This document shows, piece after piece, positions 17,261-25,549 of a DNA stretch of 64,000 bases. Below the pieces are notes generated by a model that did no database searches, had not been told where the DNA came from, and saw only the letters and a program-made list of their open reading frames with translations. The DNA is from Croceitalea rosinachiae. GTDB lineage: Bacteria; Bacteroidota; Bacteroidia; Flavobacteriales; Flavobacteriaceae. The translations under genes and the position numbers were made by a program. The DNA is taken from assembly GCF_031846445.1 (NCBI RefSeq), contig NZ_JAVRHR010000003.1, positions 310,001 through 374,000 of the forward strand, given 5' to 3'. The stretch's first letter is position 1. The number at the start of each line of letters is the position of its first letter.

Positions 17261-17695
17261 ATGAAAAAAAAACTGCTTTTTAGCGCGCTGCTATTTCCTT
17301 TGTGTTTATTGGCTCAAAATTGGGAAACTGAATATGACAAGGCCCTTTTAAAGGCCCAAATTGAGAATAAGCCCATAATACTTGTTTTTGCGGGTTCAGA
17401 TTGGTGTGCACCATGCAAATTATTGGATAAACAAATATGGCAGTCGGAAGTGTTCAAAAACTATGCTAGAGATAATTATATACTCTACAAAGCGGATTTT
17501 CCACGAAAAAAAGGTAATCAATTAACAGAAAAAACTACCTTAAGAAATGGAGAATTAGCTGAAAAGTTCAATAAGAAAGGATATTTTCCATTAGTTGTTG
17601 TTTTGGATAAAGATGAATCTGTATTGGGCACCGCAGGGTACAAAAGAAAAGAACCAAAAGCGTATATTACACTGTTCAATTCTTTTCTTAAATGA
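17261..17695 (+). CDS. Periplasmic thioredoxin-like protein
   Basis: 144 residues with a Sec signal peptide (ending LLAQ) and a thioredoxin fold of the thioredoxin_7/DUF255-like type. The active site is DWCAPCK, cysteines 49 and 52. A GYFPLVVVLDKD strand supplies the cis-proline region. It lies 28 bases after the Rieske gene and its stop overlaps the ApbE start by four bases (ATGA), which implies translational coupling. It probably reduces disulfides or cysteine ligands on an envelope partner, perhaps the cysteine-tailed DUF4266 protein two genes on. Confidence 0.88.
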   Translation: MKKKLLFSALLFPLCLLAQNWETEYDKALLKAQIENKPIILVFAGSDWCAPCKLLDKQIWQSEVFKNYARDNYILYKADFPRKKGNQLTEKTTLRNGELAEKFNKKGYFPLVVVLDKDESVLGTAGYKRKEPKAYITLFNSFLK

Positions 17696-18687
17696 GACTG
17701 ATAGTTGCGTTACTTACCTTTTTAATTTTCGCCTTTCATTCGTTCGCGCAAGAAGACCTTATTACTGTTTCCAAAACCTTAAAGTTGATGGGTTCACGGT
17801 TTGAAATTACAGTTGTAGCTCAAAACGAAGACATCGGTTATATAAATATCAACGAGGCGGTCGCTGAAATAACCAGAATAGAAAAGGTTATTTCGTCATG
17901 GGATGCTGATTCAGAGACTTCATTGATTAATAAAAATGCCGGTATTCAGCCTGTAAAGGTGAGTCTAGAACTATTGGGTTTAATAGAACGTGCCAAAAAG
18001 ATATCAGAAATCACTGATGGCGCCTTTGACGTTTCTTATGCTTCTCTTGATAAAATATGGAATTTCAATGGAGAAATGAAGCAGTCCCCCTCAAAAGCGG
18101 CCATATTGGAATCCGTTTCAAAAATAGATTTTCATGATATTGTTTTGAATAAGGAAGAATCGACTGTTTTTCTGAAAGAAGCAGGAATGAAATTAGGTTT
18201 TGGGGCTATTGGTAAGGGCTATGCAGCTGATAAAACGAAAGCACTTTTAATTTCAAAAGGGGTGATTGGCGGAATCATAAATGCCTCTGGCGATTTAACC
18301 ACTTGGGGTACTAAAAATACAGGTGAAAAGTGGATGGTAGGAATTACTAATCCATTAGATAAGAATAAAGTGTTTTCATGGCTTCCAGTGATTGAGTCTT
18401 CCGTGGCTACCTCAGGAAATTATGAAAAATATATTGTTATTAACGGTGAGAAATATTCACACATTATTGACCCTAGAACCGGCTACCCAACAAAAGGGGT
18501 AAAAAGTGTTTCGGTTTTTGCCAAGAAAGCGGAGTTATGTGATGCCTTGGCCACTTCAGTGTTCATTATGGGCAGGGATAGTGGTATACATATGATAAAT
18601 CAGTTACCAGGTGTTGAAGTTGTGGTCATTGATGATGAAAACGAAATTCACAAAAGCTCAGGAATCATTTTTGATGCAGCCAAGTAA
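17692..18687 (+). CDS. apbE: FAD:protein FMN transferase
   Basis: 331 residues with a cleavable signal peptide (SFAQ). ApbE enzymes move FMN from FAD onto a Ser/Thr of extracytoplasmic redox proteins. Family motifs are MGSRFEITV at the start, the IDFHDIVLNKE and KLGFGAIGKGYAADK FAD-binding segments, NASGDLTTWG, the SSVATSGNYEKY loop and HIIDPRTGYPT, with D and T of the metal site. No NqrC- or RnfG-type substrate lies in the window. The small neighbour encoded next has SGAN near its end, only partly like the known SGA[T/S] acceptor. Which protein is flavinylated is an open question. Confidence 0.92.
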   Translation: MRLIVALLTFLIFAFHSFAQEDLITVSKTLKLMGSRFEITVVAQNEDIGYININEAVAEITRIEKVISSWDADSETSLINKNAGIQPVKVSLELLGLIERAKKISEITDGAFDVSYASLDKIWNFNGEMKQSPSKAAILESVSKIDFHDIVLNKEESTVFLKEAGMKLGFGAIGKGYAADKTKALLISKGVIGGIINASGDLTTWGTKNTGEKWMVGITNPLDKNKVFSWLPVIESSVATSGNYEKYIVINGEKYSHIIDPRTGYPTKGVKSVSVFAKKAELCDALATSVFIMGRDSGIHMINQLPGVEVVVIDDENEIHKSSGIIFDAAK

Positions 18688-18720
18688 TGGATGTTTAATG
18701 AACATAAAAAAAATAATAAA

Positions 18721-18930
18721 ATGAGAAAGTTGATACTGTTGTTTTTGGTTCTAATTCTAAGTAGTTCGTGCGTTGTAATCAAAGAATATGAGAAAGTGTA
18801 TATCAATGATGCGGAAATGCAATTGAGTTTAAAGGGTATGGACCGTTTTGAAACTAATTTTCAAATATATAGAGAAGCGGCTTCAGGGGCCAATGGTGGC
18901 AAATCAGGTGGCGGCTGCGGTTGTAACTGA
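18721..18930 (+). CDS. DUF4266 small lipoprotein with CGC tail
   Basis: 69 residues from the ATG at 18721; an upstream in-frame ATG at 18691 would bury the signal peptide, so the later one is preferred. Lipobox LSSSC puts the lipid on C17. After a short charged segment (NDAEMQLSLKGMDRFETN) comes a glycine-rich tail, REAASGANGGKSGGGCGCN. The final C-G-C is the striking feature and could bind metal or form a disulfide or thioether. It lies between ApbE and a large beta-barrel in a five-gene operon. I recognise the family as DUF4266; no function is established. Confidence 0.75.
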   Translation: MRKLILLFLVLILSSSCVVIKEYEKVYINDAEMQLSLKGMDRFETNFQIYREAASGANGGKSGGGCGCN

Positions 18931-18998
18931 AACCCAAATTTTGTTTACAAAATTTAATGTCTGAATGGTATTTGGCAATTTTAATAATAAAAGAGATT

Positions 18999-20261
18999 TT
19001 GAATAAAATTATATTCTTTCTTCTGTTTGGTGTGACCTTTTTAGGTCAAGCCCAACAAGAAAATACATCTTACAAAAAAAGGGTTCTTGAAACCAGTGAA
19101 TTAGAGATGTTATTCAGCTATTACAGTCAAGATGGTCAGAATGCTGCCGTTAGTGGAGGCGAGGGTACAGAAGAATTGACTGATGCTACTTCAACCTTGG
19201 TATTAAAAATGCCTCTGAATGAAGATGATGTTTTGACCGTAGATGTCGGCATATCTGCGTATACTTCAGCCTCGTCAAGTAATATAAACCCTTTTGATGG
19301 TGGAGGAACAGCCACTCCTTTTGATGCCTCTTCTGGAGAATCAAGGAACGATGTCTTAGCTTACTTTAATCCATCATATTCTCATAGTTCTGATGACCGA
19401 AATAGCATTTGGACTGCAAAGGCATATGCATCAAACGAATACGACTATTTTTCAATTGGTTTTGGAGGTTCTTATACCCGTCTGTTCAATGAAAAAAATA
19501 CCGAAATTTCTTTAGCTTTTCAGGCTTTTTTAGATAGCTGGAATCCCCAATACCCAGTAGAACTTAGAGGTGGTTTTGAAGGTAACATTCCAGGTTACGC
19601 TCCTGGCTTTACACGTTTTGAAAATGAAAATCGAAATTCTTATTCGACTACTCTGAGCATTTCACAGATATTAAGTAAACGTTTACAAGGGTCCCTCTCT
19701 ATTGACATTGTGGTTCAAAATGGCTTGTTGAGCACGCCCTTCCAACGAGTGTATTTTGGAGATGTGGAAGATTTTTTTGTCGAAGACTTTCAATTGGCGG
19801 ATGATGTTGAACGATTACCTGATACTCGATTTAAAATTCCAATCGGTGGACGATTGAATTATTATGTTAACGATTTTCTCATACTTAGATCGTATTACCG
19901 TTTTTATTTTGATGATTGGGGAATTACTGCCCATACGGCAAGTCTTGAGGCACCCATTAAGTTAAACGACAAATTTACCCTATACCCTACCTATCGATAC
20001 TACACACAATCTGATGCGGATTACTTTTATCAAAAGGAAGAGGCATTTTCCGACTTTGCTTTTTATACTTCTGATTTCGACTTATCAAAATACAGTGCCA
20101 ACCAATATGGATTTGGACTGCAGTATAAGGATATTTTCACTAAAACAAAGTTGTTCTTTTTTGGCCTTAAGACCATTGACTTAAAATATAGTTATTATGA
20201 TCGCAGCAATGGGTTGAATGCATCTATTTTTACTTTAGGCACCAATTTCATTATTGACTGA
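18999..20261 (+). CDS. DUF3570 outer-membrane beta-barrel protein
   Basis: About 420 residues. From the TTG at 18999 the N-terminus is a classic signal peptide (NKIIFFLLFGVTFLGQAQQ); an ATG at 18957 would add 14 residues in front. The rest alternates aromatic strands and polar loops (for example RLNYYVNDFLILRSYYRFYFDDWG) and ends in TNFIID, as expected of an outer-membrane barrel. The region after the signal, LETSELEMLFSYYSQDGQNA, is typical of DUF3570. It closes the redox operon, so the barrel may display or export the DUF4266 lipoprotein or connect electron flow to the outside; that is inference. Confidence 0.75.
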   Translation: MNKIIFFLLFGVTFLGQAQQENTSYKKRVLETSELEMLFSYYSQDGQNAAVSGGEGTEELTDATSTLVLKMPLNEDDVLTVDVGISAYTSASSSNINPFDGGGTATPFDASSGESRNDVLAYFNPSYSHSSDDRNSIWTAKAYASNEYDYFSIGFGGSYTRLFNEKNTEISLAFQAFLDSWNPQYPVELRGGFEGNIPGYAPGFTRFENENRNSYSTTLSISQILSKRLQGSLSIDIVVQNGLLSTPFQRVYFGDVEDFFVEDFQLADDVERLPDTRFKIPIGGRLNYYVNDFLILRSYYRFYFDDWGITAHTASLEAPIKLNDKFTLYPTYRYYTQSDADYFYQKEEAFSDFAFYTSDFDLSKYSANQYGFGLQYKDIFTKTKLFFFGLKTIDLKYSYYDRSNGLNASIFTLGTNFIID

Positions 20262-20324
20262 GCAGACCCTAAATCGTTGTCTTTTAAAAATTGTAAATTC
20301 GCTGCATAATACGACGATTGAAGC

Positions 20325-21401
20325 ATGCTTGATAAACTGAATATTGTAAAGCAACGATTTGATGAGGTTTCTGATTTAATCATCCAACCTGATATCATTT
20401 CGGATCAAAAGCGTTATGTGACGCTGAATAAAGAATATAAAGATCTTAAACACTTATGTGAAAAGCGAGATGAGTATATAACGCTTACCAATAATTTAAC
20501 TGAGGCTGAAGAGATTATTGCGGATGGTAGTGATTCTGAAATGGTAGAGATGGCCAAGATGCAATACGATGAAGCAAAAGAAGGCTTGCCTAAGTTAGAA
20601 GAAGAAATAAAGTTTTTGCTGATTCCTAAAGATCCTGAAGACGAAAAGAATGTTGTAATGGAAGTTAGGGCAGGAACTGGTGGAGATGAAGCCAGTATTT
20701 TTGCTGGAGACCTTTATCGAATGTATGCCAAGTATTGCGAATCTAAAGGCTGGAAGACCAATATTATGGATTTAAGTGAAGGTACCAGTGGAGGTTATAA
20801 AGAAATCCATTTTGAAGTCACTGGAGACGATGTATATGGAACATTAAAGTTTGAAGCTGGCGTGCATAGGGTGCAACGTGTGCCTCAAACCGAAACACAA
20901 GGTCGCGTTCACACAAGTGCTGCAACCGTTATGGTAATTCCTGAAGCTGAAGATTTTGATGTGCAGATAGATCCCAAAGATGTTAGAATAGACTTTTTCT
21001 GTTCTTCAGGTCCTGGTGGGCAATCGGTGAATACAACCTATTCTGCTGTTCGTCTGACCCATGTTCCGACCGGACTTGTTGCACAATGTCAGGATCAAAA
21101 ATCGCAGCACAAGAATAAAGAGAAAGCCTTTAAGGTTTTACGTTCAAGGCTTTATGATTTAGAATTGGCCAAGAAACAGGAGGCTGATGCAGCAAAACGA
21201 AACTCACAGGTGAGTAGTGGAGATCGCTCTGCAAAGATTAGAACCTATAATTATCCACAAGGTAGGGTAACCGATCACAGAATTGGCCTTACACTTTATG
21301 ATTTGCAAAATATTATCAACGGAGACATTCAGAAGATTATTGATGAATTGATGCTTGTTGAGAATACCGAAAAACTAAAAGAAGCCTCCGAGATATTTTA
21401 A
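20325..21401 (+). CDS. prfA: Peptide chain release factor 1
   Basis: 358 residues, normal for RF1. It releases finished peptides at UAA and UAG. Domain order is the helical N-terminal domain, the VRAGTGGDEASIFA block (about 110-125), the anticodon-like domain with HRVQRVPQTETQGRVHTSA, and the catalytic GPGGQSVN loop with GGQ at about 231-233. A C-terminal RTYNYPQGRVTDHRIG signature is also present. It is followed 21 bases later by pyrF, a common flavobacterial arrangement. Confidence 0.95.
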   Translation: MLDKLNIVKQRFDEVSDLIIQPDIISDQKRYVTLNKEYKDLKHLCEKRDEYITLTNNLTEAEEIIADGSDSEMVEMAKMQYDEAKEGLPKLEEEIKFLLIPKDPEDEKNVVMEVRAGTGGDEASIFAGDLYRMYAKYCESKGWKTNIMDLSEGTSGGYKEIHFEVTGDDVYGTLKFEAGVHRVQRVPQTETQGRVHTSAATVMVIPEAEDFDVQIDPKDVRIDFFCSSGPGGQSVNTTYSAVRLTHVPTGLVAQCQDQKSQHKNKEKAFKVLRSRLYDLELAKKQEADAAKRNSQVSSGDRSAKIRTYNYPQGRVTDHRIGLTLYDLQNIINGDIQKIIDELMLVENTEKLKEASEIF

Positions 21402-21422
21402 GTTGATGTTTACTGTATTCGA

Positions 21423-22244
21423 ATGAAGATTCAAGACCTAGTAGCCCAAATCAAAAAAAAACAATCTTTTCTCTGCGTAGGATTGGATACAGATTTAGAT
21501 AAAATTCCACAACATCTTTTAAAAGAAGAAGATCCGATTTTTGAATTTAATAAGGCAATTATTGATGCTACGCAAGAGTTTTGTGTTGCCTATAAGCCAA
21601 ATATTGCCTTTTATGAGGTTTATGGACTAAGTGGATGGAAATCATTGGAGAAGACTATTACATATTTGAATGCCAATTACCCTGAGCAGTTCACTATTGC
21701 GGATGCAAAACGAGGCGATATTGGAAATACATCAACTCGTTATGCCAAAGCGTTTTTTGAAGAACTAAACTTTGATTCTATTACCATAGCACCCTATATG
21801 GGAAAAGATTCCGTCGAACCTTTTCTAGCATTTAAAGAAAAGCACACCATTTTGTTAGCACTTACTTCAAATACTGGTGCTTTCGATTTCCAAACCAAAA
21901 TAGTTGAAGAGCAAGAATTGTATAAAAGAGTTTTAAAAACTTCAAAAGCATATGAAAATGCTGGTAATTTGATGTACGTTGTCGGAGCTACAAAGGCAGA
22001 ATACCTTAAGGGAATTCGAGAAATTGTACCAGAAAGTTTCTTATTAGTGCCGGGTATTGGGGCACAAGGCGGAAATTTGCAAGAAGTTTGTAAATATGGT
22101 ATGACCAAAGATATTGGTCTTTTAATCAATTCAAGTCGTGGTATTATCTACGCATCAACAGATACCAAATTTGCATTTTCTGCTCGCGAAAAAGCAAAAC
22201 AACTACAGCAACAAATGCACCTGGAGCTGAAGCAACTAGATTAA
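21423..22244 (+). CDS. pyrF: Orotidine 5'-phosphate decarboxylase
   Basis: Last step of UMP synthesis. 273 residues, the longer type of OMP decarboxylase. The catalytic lysine-aspartate network is DAKRGDIGNT (94-103), with LCVGLDTDLDKIP at the N-terminus and VPGIGAQGG near the C-terminal phosphate site. It is probably co-transcribed with prfA. Its last three codons overlap the end of a small convergent gene on the other strand. Confidence 0.95.
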   Translation: MKIQDLVAQIKKKQSFLCVGLDTDLDKIPQHLLKEEDPIFEFNKAIIDATQEFCVAYKPNIAFYEVYGLSGWKSLEKTITYLNANYPEQFTIADAKRGDIGNTSTRYAKAFFEELNFDSITIAPYMGKDSVEPFLAFKEKHTILLALTSNTGAFDFQTKIVEEQELYKRVLKTSKAYENAGNLMYVVGATKAEYLKGIREIVPESFLLVPGIGAQGGNLQEVCKYGMTKDIGLLINSSRGIIYASTDTKFAFSAREKAKQLQQQMHLELKQLD

Positions 22245-22430
22245 GTTTTCTAATACACTTTTAATGCTATGTGCTTTAGATTCAAAAAAGTCAGCAAGAC
22301 GGGCATCTATTTTTCCCATATTCGATGCTTTTTCCATAAAAAACTGATAGCGATGCTCTAAAACGGCCACTGCGTGGTTTCCACTTGTAATTGATGTCAC
22401 TGCACCAACTCTGCAATATTGATTTTCCAT
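22236..22430 (-). CDS. Small conserved-looking cytoplasmic protein
   Basis: 64 residues, convergent with pyrF and overlapping its stop by nine bases. The sequence is compact and helical (LEHRYQFFMEKASNMGKIDARLADFFESKAHS) with no signal or membrane segment. No family was recognised. The frame is supported by an ATG start in a non-coding spacer and by amino-acid composition of a soluble protein, but its short length keeps confidence moderate. Confidence 0.55.
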   Translation of the reverse strand: MENQYCRVGAVTSITSGNHAVAVLEHRYQFFMEKASNMGKIDARLADFFESKAHSIKSVLENLI

Positions 22431-22608
22431 TGTAAAAGATTTGTTATACCAAAGATACGTTGAAAAAGCATTTTTGGACGTACAGTAGAAAGTGTATACA
22501 TCTAAAAATCAGGCAGTTTGTCTAATTTTAACGCTTAATTAGCATTCCGCTTAAATTTGAGAAGGTTTGTTGGTAAAAAATTAACGTATTTTTAGCCAAA
22601 ATATTTCG

Positions 22609-23394
22609 TTGCTCCACTACACAACATACAGGCATCAATCGTCTAAAGAATGGGTTACTTTCGTTCATGGAGCAGGAGGCAGTTCTACAATATGGTATAA
22701 ACAGCTCCGAGACTTTAAAGAACATTTTAATGTTTTGCTCCTCGATTTAAGGGGGCATGGTAATTCCAAACCCAATTTGAAAGATGCATTTAGCGATAAA
22801 TATACTTTTGATTCTATCACTGAAGATATTGTTGAGGTAATTGATTATGAGAAAATTGAAAAGTCGCATTTTGTAGGTATTTCATTGGGCACAATACTTA
22901 TACGTAATCTAGCGGAAAAATACCCTAGCAAAGTGTCAAGTATGATTATGGGAGGGGCGATAATGAAGTTAAATTTTCGTTCGCAAGTCCTTATGCGTTT
23001 GGGAGTAGTTTTTAAGTCTATTGTACCTTATTTATGGTTATATAAGTTTTTTGCTTTTGTGATTATGCCCAATAAAAATCATAAAGAATCACGTTTATTA
23101 TTTGTTAGGGAGGCGAAGAAGCTTTATCAAAAAGAATTTATTAGATGGTTTAAGTTGACCTCAGAAATCAACCCTTTACTCAGATTTTTTAGAGGTGCTG
23201 ACATTAAAATACCGACTTTATATGTCATGGGTCAAGAAGATTATTTGTTTTTGCCTACCATTGAAAAAATTGTAGAGCACCACATTGTCTCTGAGCTTTT
23301 TATTGTTCCCAATTGTGGGCATGTGGTCAATGTTGAAAGGCCTATGGTTTTTAATACTACGGTGATTGGTTATTTATCAAAATTGAAATTTTAG
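22609..23394 (+). CDS. Alpha/beta hydrolase
   Basis: 261 residues with a TTG start at 22609. The triad is visible: nucleophile S92 in GISLG, an aspartate in MGQEDYLF, and the histidine in NCGHVVNVERP. The oxyanion region is VHGAGGSSTIW, typical of small esterases and lactonases of this fold. No signal peptide. An upstream TATTTTTA stretch could be the promoter box. The next gene starts two bases after the stop, so the two are an operon. Substrate unknown. Confidence 0.85.
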   Translation: MLHYTTYRHQSSKEWVTFVHGAGGSSTIWYKQLRDFKEHFNVLLLDLRGHGNSKPNLKDAFSDKYTFDSITEDIVEVIDYEKIEKSHFVGISLGTILIRNLAEKYPSKVSSMIMGGAIMKLNFRSQVLMRLGVVFKSIVPYLWLYKFFAFVIMPNKNHKESRLLFVREAKKLYQKEFIRWFKLTSEINPLLRFFRGADIKIPTLYVMGQEDYLFLPTIEKIVEHHIVSELFIVPNCGHVVNVERPMVFNTTVIGYLSKLKF

Positions 23395-23396
23395 GT

Positions 23397-23900
23397 ATGA
23401 AAGCCTTATTCATATATTTCATTTTATTTCTGCCCATTTATCTCATAGCACAACAAGAAGATTGTAATTGCTGTTCGCAAGAACAAAAGGCATTTGATTT
23501 TTGGGTTGGTGAATGGAAGGTGACAGACTCTAATGGAAACTTGGCTGGTTATAATACTATAACAAAAGAAGAATCTGGATGTGTTTTGAAAGAAAAATGG
23601 ACTAGCGCAAAACCTGGCTATACAGGTACTAGTAATAATTTTTTCAATAAGCAAAGTAAAAACTGGGAGCAACTTTGGGTTGATAATTCTGGAAATCATT
23701 TAAAGTTAATTGGTAACAAAATTGGAAATCAAATGATTCTCTCTTCTGAAGAGTTTAAGCATACTGATGGAAAATTTTATGTGAATCGTATTAGCTGGAC
23801 CGAAAATTCGAATGGTACTGTAAGACAGCTTTGGGAAGTATTAAGTAAAGGGAAAGTAGTAAATGTACTTTTTGATGGACTTTACGCTCGAATAAAATAA
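23397..23900 (+). CDS. Secreted lipocalin-like (DUF1579-like) protein
   Basis: 167 residues with a Sec signal peptide ending LIAQ. The mature part starts EDCNCCSQEQKAFDFWVGEWKV, where FWVGEWKV is the characteristic first strand of DUF1579-type, lipocalin-like barrels; beta strands alternate with turns to the end. A CNCC cluster at the mature N-terminus is unusual and may bind metal or form disulfides. It is translated right after the hydrolase gene (two-base gap), so both may act on the same small molecule. Confidence 0.65.
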   Translation: MKALFIYFILFLPIYLIAQQEDCNCCSQEQKAFDFWVGEWKVTDSNGNLAGYNTITKEESGCVLKEKWTSAKPGYTGTSNNFFNKQSKNWEQLWVDNSGNHLKLIGNKIGNQMILSSEEFKHTDGKFYVNRISWTENSNGTVRQLWEVLSKGKVVNVLFDGLYARIK

Positions 23901-23913
23901 GCAATATAAAGAC

Positions 23914-24090
23914 AGCTCTGAAGTTTTTGATAGCTAATTCAAATAAATCACTCTAAAAATGAGACATAAATTTTTTTAGAAGTATGTATCAGAGCCGCCT
24001 TATATAGTTAAGTTGAGTGTAAATAAACATCGTAAACTGCTAGTTTTGGGTAATCCTTATAAACTATTACTAAATCCCGATATTTTTTTA
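23914..24090. repeat. Imperfect long direct repeat, copy 1 (beyond susD)
   Basis: About 177 bases aligning with 28604-28791. Shared words in the same order include gaagtttt(t)gat, ctaattcaaataa, atgagac, ag(a/g)gc(c/t)gcct, tttTGGGTAATCC versus TTTCGGGAAATTCC, CTTATAAAC versus CCTATAAAC, and CCGATA. The copy lies past the susD terminator, where no minus-strand gene now uses it. Confidence 0.6.
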
Positions 24091-24095
24091 CCTCG

Positions 24096-24140
24096 AAAAA
24101 TAAAGAGTCGCACAAGCCTTGTTACGACCCTTTATTTTAA
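24096..24140 (-). terminator. Rho-independent terminator of susCD
   Basis: Minus-strand AATAAAGGGTCG pairs with CGACTCTTTATT (one G-U) over a 14-base loop, followed by a T-run. It starts 16 bases after the susD stop. Confidence 0.8.
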
Positions 24141-24152
24141 AGCCATTTACAT

Positions 24153-25538
24153 CTAATTATAACCTGGGTTTTGATCTAGTAATGGATTCCTATCCCTAGC
24201 TGACTGTGGTATTGGAAAAACGAGTCTATTGTCATTGAACGGAAGCCCACCTATATCTCTTTCGGTTCTTTTATAATCATGAAGTAGAAATCCTTCAAAA
24301 GCAAGTTCTAATTCTCTTTCATTAAGAATTAAACCTAAGGTTAGGGCTGTAAGTGCTGGCGCCGAAGACCTAGCTCTTAAGGCATTGATTTCGTCTAATG
24401 GTGACAAACCTATTGCTGTTGCCAATCTAAAATTACATTCAGCTCTTATTAAGTGCATCTCAGCAATTCTGATATGGGTAGCATTAGCAAATTGTCTAGC
24501 AAATTTTGAAGTCAGCGTGAAACCATCACTAACACCTTCACCTGGATAGGTGAAATTTCTTCTTTCATCTGTCAAAGAATCAAATTTATCTAGATAACCT
24601 GGTTCTATAGCAATATCCCCACCTCTTCCTCCAAGTGCTTGCGTTGCATAATATAGGTTAGAATTATTACTGCCTTCTTGAACGTTAACAACCCAAGAAA
24701 AAATAGTTTCATTGGGGTTGTCATCTGTATCAAAAGCTTCGGTATAGGTGGCAGTTAGTGCATGTCCACTATTTTGCAATACATCATTGGCGGCATCCCT
24801 AGCACCAGCAAAATTGCCTTGCTGTAAGTAAACCCTTGCCAGAACTGCCATGGCTGCATAACGATCAGCCCGGAGTCCATTACTGTCTGGTAATAAAGAG
24901 ACTGCATCGTTTAAATCGGTGATAACCTGGGCATAAACATCTTCAACGGTATCTCTAGGTACCGCTCTACTGACATCTGGTGGTAAAAGTACAATTGGGA
25001 CCCCTAGCTGAGTGTTGTTTCCAGCTGCATTATACTGTTGACCGTAAAGACGAACCATATCAAAATAGACCAACCCCCTTAAAAACTTGGCTTCTCCTTC
25101 TACGCGATTGCTCTCTGTAGCATCTTCAAATTTATCAAGATTATCAAGTACTGTATTTACATGGCCGATAATTGAATAACTATCCGCATAAATATTCAAA
25201 GCACTTGCATTATCGTTGATCATAGCCTTGTTGAACAAATCTCTAAGGTTAGAAAATGTTCCGTTCCAACTTACTTGGTCGGTGTTACCTAGTAAATCAA
25301 CAGCAACATTGATTTCGCCACTATAGTTGCCACTATATAGGGGTGCTACATTATCTGGGCTTGTGTTTCGACCGATATCGTAGGCCTCTAACAATATGGC
25401 ATTTATGTTCTCTGGAGTGGCTGTTGCAGCATCTATGCTTATGCTCTGTTGTGGCTGTAGATCCAATTCTTTTTCACAGGAAATAGTTCCTATAAAAAAC
25501 ATCATTAATAGTATATTTTTAATAAATTTCATGTTCAT
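24153..25538 (-). CDS. SusD/RagB-like surface glycan- or nutrient-binding lipoprotein
   Basis: 461 residues. Lipobox GTISC after a short hydrophobic stretch marks a surface lipoprotein. TPR-like helical repeats and the ends typical of SusD are visible: ELDLQPQQS at the start, EAKFLRGLVYFDMVRLYGQQY in the middle, and ELAFEGFLLHDYKRTERD then the PIPQSARDRNPLLDQNPGYN-like C-terminus. It forms the lid over its TonB-dependent partner SusC, encoded 11 bases upstream. It is on the short side for the family. No glycosidase, sulfatase or peptidase gene adjoins the pair, so its substrate cannot be guessed. Confidence 0.95.
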   Translation of the reverse strand: MNMKFIKNILLMMFFIGTISCEKELDLQPQQSISIDAATATPENINAILLEAYDIGRNTSPDNVAPLYSGNYSGEINVAVDLLGNTDQVSWNGTFSNLRDLFNKAMINDNASALNIYADSYSIIGHVNTVLDNLDKFEDATESNRVEGEAKFLRGLVYFDMVRLYGQQYNAAGNNTQLGVPIVLLPPDVSRAVPRDTVEDVYAQVITDLNDAVSLLPDSNGLRADRYAAMAVLARVYLQQGNFAGARDAANDVLQNSGHALTATYTEAFDTDDNPNETIFSWVVNVQEGSNNSNLYYATQALGGRGGDIAIEPGYLDKFDSLTDERRNFTYPGEGVSDGFTLTSKFARQFANATHIRIAEMHLIRAECNFRLATAIGLSPLDEINALRARSSAPALTALTLGLILNERELELAFEGFLLHDYKRTERDIGGLPFNDNRLVFPIPQSARDRNPLLDQNPGYN

Positions 25539-25549
25539 TTTTTTTATGA

